NCBI GenBank assembly: GCA_030589605.1
Contig: JAUUVJ010000115.1
Span: 1-10,238, forward strand
Source: Candidatus Hodarchaeota archaeon
Lineage (GTDB): Archaea > Asgardarchaeota > Heimdallarchaeia > Hodarchaeales > Hodarchaeaceae
DNA: 10,238 bases
Reading direction: 5' to 3'
The notes under the pieces are model-generated. The model searched no databases. It was given only the letters and a program-made list of their open reading frames with translations, and was not told where the DNA came from. Positions 1 through 5,304 of the stretch are shown piece by piece; positions within the stretch are counted from its first letter, which is position 1; each line of letters opens with the position of its first letter. The position numbers and the translations under genes are program-made.

Positions 1-81
1 AAGTATAAGTGCCTCACGCTCTTCTTGCGACATTTGTAACATTTGCTCTGCTCTTTGGGAGTCTTCAACAATTCCGTCCAC
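1..81 (-). CDS. Possible 5' end of a minus-strand gene (partial, runs off the left edge)
   Basis: Reading the minus strand from a GTG at 81-79 gives an open frame to the window edge whose peptide begins VDGIVEDSQRAEQM and continues with an acidic, Glu/Gln-rich helix-like stretch ending EEREALIL. The composition looks like real protein rather than random AT-rich translation. The frame stays open upstream to a stop near position 144, but no ATG, GTG or TTG occurs there. An AGGA lies just before the GTG but is closer than a usual ribosome binding site. I cannot assign a family. It could also be a fragment of a decayed gene, as much of the next 600 bases is degraded. Confidence 0.25.
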   Translation of the reverse strand, partial: MDGIVEDSQRAEQMLQMSQEEREALIL

Positions 82-197
82 AATCCTTTTGTATCTTGAG
101 TATGGTTTGAACAGAAAAACAAAATAATTAAATATTGTTTTTTACTTCTCTAGTTATTTCTTATTATCTAGATGTTTATACGGAATTGAGATAATAA

Positions 198-445
198 ATA
201 GCTTGGTTTCCTCCTATTATACAAGATCTCTATCAGCGGTCGGAGTACTACCGTCAACTCTTAGATCCAATCTTTGACACCTTCGACAGGTGAATACACA
301 GCTGCAACTGGACGTAAGAGAAGGTGAATGTCCATGTTGTTCCACAGAAACACTAGTACAACCATTGACCCTTTATCGGAAGGATATAATCAATATTAAC
401 CGTAGAATGACAGACAGGCTTAGTTTTTACAGTAGGATATCTTGA
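198..445 (+). pseudogene. Frameshifted coding relic with a CPCC motif
   Basis: Two adjacent frames give protein-like sequence that can be joined by one frameshift near 285-293. The first (198-293) reads IAWFPPIIQDLYQRSEYYRQ and then LLDPIFDTFDR before a stop. The second, one frame away (about 284-445), reads QLQLDVREGECPCCS, continues with TETLVQPLTLYRKD, and ends at TGA 443-445. Aromatic-rich, charged sequence of this kind in two abutting frames with no long open frame suggests a decayed gene, possibly transposon-derived given the IS remnant 1.2 kb away. CPCC could be half of a zinc ribbon. No family is recognised and no start codon is evident. Confidence 0.35.
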
Positions 446-686
446 TAGATGGATTTTTTAATGTGCTAAAAAATCATGAGATAAAAAATGTATTGAAAAT
501 ATAGTGAAAAAACAGGATAAAGAATACTAGCGGTTTTTGATTTCTACATTGCACATTGTATAGCATTGGATAGCTCAGTACAATTGGAGCTTAAAACAGG
601 CATTTTAAAAGTTGTTAGAGAAAAAAAGCTGTTAAACTTCTTATAATGATATTATAGATAGAATTAATTAGAGGAAGGATAATAGT
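446..686. other. AT-rich intergenic stretch upstream of the HEPN gene
   Basis: I see no convincing coding frame, RNA gene or repeat here. Stop codons are frequent in all frames. The last 50 bases contain TATA-like sequence (TTATAATGATATTATAG around 642-658) that could be an archaeal core promoter for the gene at 687. In sequence this AT-rich such matches are common, so the promoter reading is weak. Confidence 0.35.
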
Positions 687-1634
687 TTGAGAAATTTAGT
701 AGAAGACCCAATTTTAAGGACATTTGATAAGATAGTCAATGAATTTTCGTTAAAAAATGAAGTTTTGCGACGAGCTCTCTTTTTCATTATCTATGATTTT
801 TATATGAATGTTTTGTGGAACTCAAAAGACTCTATTGATTTAAATGAAGAAATGAAAATTAATGATGGGTTAAAGAATCGATGGAGGTTAGTTCTGGCTT
901 CTCTTAGTCGCATAATTGGAAAAAATGAATCTAAAAAATGGAATAGATTAATTATTAGCCTCTTTTCAACTAGAAATAGTGTTACTCATAGTGATAAAGT
1001 TCCTACTGAAGCAAAATTGCTTGAATTTAGAAAGGAAGCAAAAGAATTTGACAAATGGATCAAATGGAGTGGAATGAAATATTCTGCTTTGCAGGGAACT
1101 TCGACAAACATCCATCTAATGAAGAAATATTTAATTCTTTATAATATTCTTGCTGAAATCATTATCAGTCGTTATGGATCTGAACTTCCATTTATTTCAA
1201 AAAAACTTGATGATACTTCTATAGATATTTTAATTCGTTATGAAGAGTTGAAAAAAATTATTACCCATATTAAAGAAAAAACAATAATTACAGATAGCGT
1301 AACTTTACAAGAAATAACCATATTACCTGAACTTAGTCAATTTATTTCCTCATTTCACATTATTGAATCTCTGCTAATTTTGGATTATATATGTCCAAAT
1401 TGTGGAGGAAAATTGATAGAAAAACTTCGCCCTGGAAGCGAGATATTTCTAGGAGCTGAAGATGACCAAGAGTTAAAGTTAGAGAAATTTGAAACGTTAA
1501 GTTGTGACAAATGTGTTTGGTGGATCAGATGGAGTGATTTTGACTGTTGCTCTATTTCTTCTTACATTGAGAAAATAGTAAGAGAAGAACTTTCAAATTT
1601 ACATATGGGATTATTAGAGAGTTTAAACAGTTAA
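687..1634 (+). CDS. HEPN-like putative RNase with C-terminal zinc ribbon
   Basis: This is a 315-residue protein I do not recognise as a named family, but two regions can be read. The N-terminal 130 residues are helical and contain R96-N-S-V-T-H101, which fits the Rx4-6H catalytic motif of HEPN RNases, with the Asn after Arg that is typical of them. Residues 234-280 contain CPNCGG (C236, C239) and CDKC (C273, C276), a four-Cys zinc ribbon, followed by C287-C288. HEPN proteins often act as ribonuclease toxins in defence or toxin-antitoxin systems. Here that role is inferred from one motif and the neighbourhood. The start is TTG, chosen because GAGGAAGG lies about nine bases upstream. No cognate nucleotidyltransferase (MNT) antitoxin is visible next to it. 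Cytoplasmic, with no signal peptide or membrane segment. Confidence 0.6.
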   Translation: MRNLVEDPILRTFDKIVNEFSLKNEVLRRALFFIIYDFYMNVLWNSKDSIDLNEEMKINDGLKNRWRLVLASLSRIIGKNESKKWNRLIISLFSTRNSVTHSDKVPTEAKLLEFRKEAKEFDKWIKWSGMKYSALQGTSTNIHLMKKYLILYNILAEIIISRYGSELPFISKKLDDTSIDILIRYEELKKIITHIKEKTIITDSVTLQEITILPELSQFISSFHIIESLLILDYICPNCGGKLIEKLRPGSEIFLGAEDDQELKLEKFETLSCDKCVWWIRWSDFDCCSISSYIEKIVREELSNLHMGLLESLNS

Positions 1635-2353
1635 TTTTCATTGAAATATGGTAAGAATGGGGTTAATTGAAGATAGTTATCCAATTTGTTGGATAAAGTC
1701 ATTTTTTGCACGAAAACACCTCTTAGAGCTGGTTATCCCCATCCTCCTATTATTTTCACCCTTCAAAGTTCCAGCAAATGCTTACTACAATATTGAGGAT
1801 CACCTGAACCTTATACTTCAAGCATCATTTGATAAGGCTTATTTGGAACAAATAGGAAGGATTCCAGGCAGTGGAGTGGCTGACACTACTTTTGACCAGC
1901 TCTACAAGTTTGGCAAGATGGAAATTGTCCAGACTTGTAATAAGATGTTCCAATATCAGATTTCACGCACCAAATTGCGTTGGAGGAGAAAAGCTTACCC
2001 TCTAGCTGTTGATTGGACTGATATACCCTACTATGGTAAAGCGAAGCATCTGTGGATTGTTACGGGAAAAGCAAAGGCAGGGACGATCTATTTTCATCGT
2101 TATCTAACCATTTCAGTGGTGAAAAAAAATACCGCTTTATATTAGTAATGCATCCCATGAAGCGAAGTGAGAGGAAAGCAGATAAACTTAGTAAATTACT
2201 GATTCATTTTCTGACAAAAACGAGAAAATTGGTTAGGTTTCACAGCGTTTACTTCGATAGAGGGTTTTTTGCCTCAGAAATAATCCGTGGATTGGACGCT
2301 TTTCGCCCTAAAATCAGCTATATTATGGCTGCTCCCCGAAATAAAAAAAAAAA
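1635..2353. mobile_element. Insertion sequence remnant lacking its right end
   Basis: The segment carries the broken transposase and ends in or beside an A11 tract (2343-2353), immediately beyond which the sequence is leucine-rich-repeat coding on the minus strand. The left boundary is uncertain: it lies between the HEPN stop at 1634 and the transposase start at 1648. I could not find matching terminal inverted repeats or a target-site duplication, which agrees with loss of the right end. Confidence 0.5.
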
Positions 2354-2360
2354 TCAATAG
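1648..2360 (+). pseudogene. Frameshifted, 3'-truncated DDE transposase (IS4/ISH3-like)
   Basis: The 5' part (1648 to about 2126) ends with AVDWTDIPYYGKAKHLW and a GTIYFHRYL segment. This matches the first catalytic-Asp region of IS4-superfamily transposases seen in archaea (D122 or D125). The frame closes at 2145, but the homologous sequence continues in the adjacent frame from about 2120: KKYRFILVMHP, then VYFDRGFFASEII with the second catalytic Asp, then a YIMAAPRNKK strand. The two parts meet at an A8 run (2124-2131), so a single missing A, or slippage, would join them. Coding stops at 2358-2360, before the catalytic Glu and the C-terminal third expected of the family. The right end has been lost where the sequence joins the leucine-rich-repeat gene. 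No terminal inverted repeats could be identified. Almost certainly non-functional as it stands. Confidence 0.75.
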
Positions 2361-2993
2361 ATTGTGACTCAAATTTAACTCTTCAAGGCGTCTACAATGG
2401 TGCAGTTCTAAGTACGCTTCCCTCAATTCATTGTAGCTCAAATTTATCTTTCGAAGAAATCCTCTTTCGGTCTGTGGTGCAAAAACAAATCTCGGTAGAT
2501 GATTATTAACTAAATTTAGTTCTTTGAGAAATGATAAGTTTTGCAGTGGCTTTAAATCCTTTAGTGTTAGTGGTGTCCTAACTAAATCTAGCCTTTCGAG
2601 CTTTCTACACTTTCGTAGAGGTGCTAAATCCGTTCCAAGTAATTTATTTTCGATTAATATTAGCATTTGCAGTCTTCTATAATGTTGTAGCGGTGTCAAA
2701 TCCACTTTTTCCAATTCATTTCCAATTAGATTGAGTTCTTGTAGCTGACTGCAGTATTTCAATTGTGTTAAATTCTCTGAAGTTAATTGAGTTCTATATA
2801 TTTCGAGCTTTCTGAGTTTAGTACAATGTGATAATGGCGTTAGATCCACGTTCGTCACTAGCGTATAGTATTCTGGCGGTGGATCCCAAAGTTTTAGTAT
2901 TTGAATACTTGTACTTATCTTCTTGAAGATATTTTCTCCTTCTTTTGTAATTCCTTCTATCATTACTTCATTTAGCTTCTTTTCTTTAGCCAT
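2274..2993 (-). CDS. Leucine-rich-repeat protein, 3' end replaced by transposon sequence
   Basis: The 239-residue frame begins with ATG at 2993-2991. Residues 50-213 form about seven leucine-rich repeats of roughly 24 residues with the pattern DLTPL...C.KL..L.L..N.L. Examples are QLQELNLIGNELEKV, RKLERLDLVRTPL and RLEELNLSHNLL. Such repeats form a curved protein-binding solenoid, and the DLTPL flavour is abundant in Asgard archaeal genomes. From about residue 214 the frame changes character (IFFFISGSSHNIADF) because it is reading the antisense of the transposase. The true C-terminus, probably further repeats, is therefore lost. No signal peptide or membrane segment is visible. The partner is unknown. 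The truncated protein may still be made, but this is best treated as a disrupted gene. Confidence 0.7.
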   Translation of the reverse strand: MAKEKKLNEVMIEGITKEGENIFKKISTSIQILKLWDPPPEYYTLVTNVDLTPLSHCTKLRKLEIYRTQLTSENLTQLKYCSQLQELNLIGNELEKVDLTPLQHYRRLQMLILIENKLLGTDLAPLRKCRKLERLDLVRTPLTLKDLKPLQNLSFLKELNLVNNHLPRFVFAPQTERGFLRKINLSYNELREAYLELHHCRRLEELNLSHNLLIFFFISGSSHNIADFRAKSVQSTDYF

Positions 2994-3008
2994 TTCCTAC
3001 ACAACTTC

Positions 3009-3046
3009 CTAATGGAGAACTTTTTAATTAATTAATATTTTTTTAG
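3009..3046. repeat. 38-bp direct repeat, copy 1
   Basis: The unit begins CTAATGGAGAACTTTTTAAT, continues with AATTAATA and a T7 run, and ends in AG. It is identical to copy 2 at 3065-3102, and start to start the two copies are 56 bases apart. The palindromic TTAATTAATTAA core and flanking T-runs lie just upstream of the leucine-rich-repeat gene start (minus strand), so the repeat may carry its promoter. Confidence 0.9.
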
Positions 3047-3064
3047 ATTCAATTTCAAACATTA

Positions 3065-3102
3065 CTAATGGAGAACTTTTTAATTAATTAATATTTTTTT
3101 AG
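3065..3102. repeat. 38-bp direct repeat, copy 2
   Basis: Identical to 3009-3046. It is followed by AGCCAT at 3101-3106, which matches the AGCCAT containing the leucine-rich-repeat gene start at 2988-2993, an offset of 113 bases or two repeat periods. This supports a 56-bp tandem duplication that included the gene's 5' end. With only two full copies and an 18-base gap, it is not a CRISPR array. Confidence 0.9.
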
Positions 3103-3182
3103 CCATACCTATTTGACGCTGTAAAGTCCTGGAAGATATGAGGTTACTTGAAGACATTGATTAACTACTTTTCTTTAATTAA

Positions 3183-3710
3183 ATGGAAGTAAAAACAGTG
3201 GTGGGTAAAAGTGTAGCAGGTGATTTTTATGTGCATAGAAACTGTATTGATGGATTGGAGGATGAACTTCGGAATCTATATGAAGTGTCAAGACTGATAT
3301 TAACTCCCGTTCAAAAAGATCAATGGAATTTAGTTAAGATTAATCTGCGGAAAAAAAGAGTCTCTTTTCTGCATTATCCTCAATTTGATCTAAAAGGTCA
3401 TCCTGAATTAAAACAAAGTATTAGTATTAATCTATCTGTTTCCCCGCCGACAGTTCGCGTAATAAAAGGAGGATGGCAAATACTCCACCGCAAAGAACTC
3501 TTTGTTGACAAAGATTACAAATATTATTTGAAATTTGTTGAATTAACAAAGAAAGAAGAGGAGTTAGGACTATTAAATAAGAATACACTCTTTAAAGGCA
3601 AAAAATTTGGTACAATAATGGGGAGAAAGATGGTATGGGAAGAATGGCTTCGATTCAACAGAGTAACCATTAAAGATCATAAAGTGGTAAAAACGGCTAA
3701 TAATCCATGA
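3183..3710 (+). CDS. Standalone conserved module of DNA phosphorothioation-associated putative methyltransferases
   Basis: This 175-residue protein matches, by motif order from memory, the conserved non-catalytic region of the Dnd-associated putative methyltransferase family (TIGR04096-type). The matching blocks are GK...FYVHR near residue 15, SFLHYPQFD (61-69) and HPELKQSI (73-80). They are followed by ILHRKELF (100-107) and LTKKEEELGLL (121-131), ending with an aromatic WEEWL block. In that family this region is joined to a SAM-methyltransferase domain. Here no glycine-rich SAM motif is present, and a separate methyltransferase domain occurs about 6 kb downstream in the protein at 9112. The biochemical role of the region is not known to me. 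Its stop (TGA 3708-3710) overlaps an ATG at 3707, giving an ATGA junction with the nuclease gene, which suggests one transcript. The family link is my strongest independent pointer to DNA sulfur modification in this locus. Confidence 0.6.
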   Translation: MEVKTVVGKSVAGDFYVHRNCIDGLEDELRNLYEVSRLILTPVQKDQWNLVKINLRKKRVSFLHYPQFDLKGHPELKQSISINLSVSPPTVRVIKGGWQILHRKELFVDKDYKYYLKFVELTKKEEELGLLNKNTLFKGKKFGTIMGRKMVWEEWLRFNRVTIKDHKVVKTANNP

Positions 3711-4220
3711 AAGAAGGGGATTATGTTGTCAAATTAGGAAAAATTGCTGCACGATCCAGAAATTAAACTAAAATTAGACCCTTGGTTGAATGATTCTAAT
3801 TCAATTACCTTTAAGATTAAAAGAGAGTATTTCCGAAGATTAGATTTAAGACCTGTAAGAATGATCCCTCAATATTGCCAAGAGAGATTGCTTAGAATTC
3901 TCAAGGATTTTAAATTAGAACTTTTTAGAACAGGCTCAGGAGAATGTATTCTGACTAAGACTGGTGAGGGAAGAGAAATCAAATCTATCTTTCCTAAAAT
4001 ACCACAGAATTTCAAGAATATAGGTGAGAATCACGTATTTTCTCACTCTGGAAGAATAAGCACCAATGTTCAAGGAGAAATTTACATCTCTTCAGAAAAA
4101 ATTAACATTAGTTCGACTCAAATGGAGTGTGATGCGATTTTAGAATCAAATAAAGTTATTATTGCAATTGAGGCCAAAAAAGGTTTTGAAAAGAGTTTTA
4201 GTATTCATCAAATAGTTTGA
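3707..4220 (+). pseudogene. PD-(D/E)XK restriction-endonuclease-like gene, frameshifted at 5' end and truncated at 3' end
   Basis: The long frame (TTG 3744 to TGA 4220, 158 codons) ends with MECDAILES and VIIAIEAKKGFEKSF..HQI. This is a PD-(D/E)XK nuclease core, with D130 and the E143-A-K145 triad plus a downstream Gln. The usual sequence after this core is missing, so the protein looks cut short. Upstream, ATG 3707 overlaps the preceding stop and reads MKEGDYVVKLGK, which would fuse smoothly to LLHDPEIKLKL if one A were removed from the A5 run at 3739-3743. The TTG at 3744 has AGGA five bases upstream, so it could also be a genuine start. Beside sulfur-modification genes, a nuclease of this fold would be the natural restriction partner. 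With both ends doubtful, activity is unlikely. Confidence 0.6.
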
Positions 4221-4840
4221 TGAATTGAAAAATGACTGGATACTTTAGGGGGTGAAGAACGTATACCAACCCTAGGAAGTTATTGGAGACAACATGCGTA
4301 TGACATTCACATTAGAGCGTCGATTTAAGGTACTACCACTGTTTATTAGTGAAACACTTGGAGTTATCTTCCCCCCCTCTTCTGAAGGAGAGTTATAGCT
4401 CTTACAAAGGAAGTCAAAATGGTTTTGCGGACTATTAGGGTATGTTCGATATTAGAATGAGGTGTGTATGGTTAACTTCGAAATAGAATGAGCTGATGCA
4501 AAATTAATGTCTTAAACAACGAAAAATAGAATAAAAAACTTTTTGAGTACAAGTGTTTCGGCTATCTACACAGGGCCACATTGATCCTGGATTACACAGG
4601 CATTACCAATAATTTGAATATATAATATCTATAACCAAATAAACTATTGAACTGGTGTATAAACTTGAAATTACTCCTCTCAAAAACTTTATGTATATTT
4701 ACATTGTTCAGGGATTCCGCAGGTCATAGTTATCCTGGCTTGCGTAATATTCCCAATTCAAGATTTTATGCTATAAGTCGACTTAAATGATTATTTAGGA
4801 AATGTTATAATTTGATCAAGCTACCTTAAAGTGACTTGTC
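4221..4840. other. Gene-free 620-bp stretch, probably decayed sequence
   Basis: No intact gene is visible. At 4236-4328, in the same frame as the nuclease but after three stop codons, a short protein-like segment reads GGEERIPTLGSYWRQHAYDI. It may be a coding relic. Further short coding-like pieces occur near 4690-4790 (FRDSAGHSYPGL) without usable starts. The stretch also holds a C7 run near 4371-4377 and very AT-rich sequence around 4610-4650. I saw no tRNA, CRISPR or clear terminator. The region separates the truncated nuclease from the downstream operon and is where the nuclease 3' part was probably lost. Confidence 0.45.
4804..4811 (+). promoter_or_regulatory. Candidate TATA box for the downstream operon
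   Basis: GTTATAAT lies about 30 bases before the ATG at 4841, the position expected for an archaeal TATA box feeding a transcript with a very short leader. No distinct BRE is visible. The 620-bp gap upstream makes a separate promoter here likely, but the match alone is weak in AT-rich DNA. Confidence 0.3.
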
Positions 4841-5176
4841 ATGGATTCAATATTTGTATTAATTAATTTTGTAGAGAACGAAAACATGAAGAAATGTCTA
4901 TTTTATCTAGTTGAAAAACATGAAGAAGCAATACTCGAGATGGATGTCAGAATTTCTGGGATGTCAAGAGAAGAAAGCCAAGATTTCAAACCTTGGCTTA
5001 TTTTAAAAAATAACACCCGTGGACTATATTTGATCAAAAAAATTAGAGAGAAATTTGATCCTTGGGTTTCATTATGGAAACAGACTCCAATATATCCACA
5101 TCAAATTCCAGCAAAAATCAATGAGGTAAAGATATGGGATCAAAAATTAGAGAAAATGAAGCTAAAGATAACCTAG
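4841..5176 (+). CDS. Small hypothetical protein, first gene of the sulfur-modification operon
   Basis: A 111-residue protein of no recognised family. It has mixed charge and is Trp-rich in its second half (KPWLILKN, DPWVSLWKQ, IWDQKLEKMK), with a Lys-rich C-terminus and no Cys motif, membrane segment or signal peptide. The start at 4841 has an AGTGA-like weak ribosome site, and an internal ATG at 4886 is an alternative. Its 3' end overlaps the next small gene by 43 bases, which argues for co-translation. By position it could stand where a DndE- or DndB-like subunit would be expected, but I see no DndE hallmarks and do not claim that identity. Confidence 0.55.
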   Translation: MDSIFVLINFVENENMKKCLFYLVEKHEEAILEMDVRISGMSREESQDFKPWLILKNNTRGLYLIKKIREKFDPWVSLWKQTPIYPHQIPAKINEVKIWDQKLEKMKLKIT

Positions 5177-5295
5177 ACGAAGAAATTAGGATCTTCATTA
5201 AAAATGAAGTTATTAGTGCCTTAAAACGAGGAACAAAAGCATCTGAAAAAGAAGCAGAGAAACTTATAGATGATTTCGTTAAGAATTTGGACTAG
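5134..5295 (+). CDS. Small acidic helical hypothetical protein
   Basis: This is a 53-residue frame starting ATG 5134 and ending TAG 5295. The start is supported by a strong ribosome binding site, GAGGT at 5123-5127, six bases upstream. It overlaps the preceding gene and ends nine bases before the ATPase gene, so it sits tightly inside the operon. The peptide (EEIRIFIKNEVISALKRG, then SEKEAEKLIDDFVKNL) is predicted helical and highly charged, possibly a small DNA- or ATPase-binding subunit. No family is recognised. DndE of bacteria is about twice this size and does not match. Confidence 0.55.
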   Translation: MGSKIRENEAKDNLDEEIRIFIKNEVISALKRGTKASEKEAEKLIDDFVKNLD

Positions 5296-5304
5296 GGAAT
5301 ATCA

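Larger units (their letters stand above)
2994..3182. promoter_or_regulatory. Divergent intergenic region, candidate promoters
   Basis: This lies between the minus-strand leucine-rich-repeat gene and the plus-strand gene at 3183 and should hold promoters for both. It contains the duplicated TTAATTAATTAATATTTTTT elements, whose A/T composition could serve as archaeal TATA boxes. No Shine-Dalgarno sequence precedes 3183 (ATG follows CTTTAATTAA), so leaderless transcription is possible there. No operator can be named. Confidence 0.35.

Noticed and set aside
3009..3102. Repeat pair as a CRISPR array
   Set aside because: Only two copies, an 18-base gap far shorter than usual spacers, and no cas genes. 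Tandem duplication explains it better.
4571..4750. Imperfect repeat around CAGG...TCCTGG at 4571 and 4720
   Set aside because: The two stretches share only short blocks (both can be read as GHxxPGL) with several mismatches and gaps, too weak to call a repeat.
4841..5295. Calling one of the small genes DndE
   Set aside because: Neither protein shows the DndE sequence pattern I know. Position alone is not enough.
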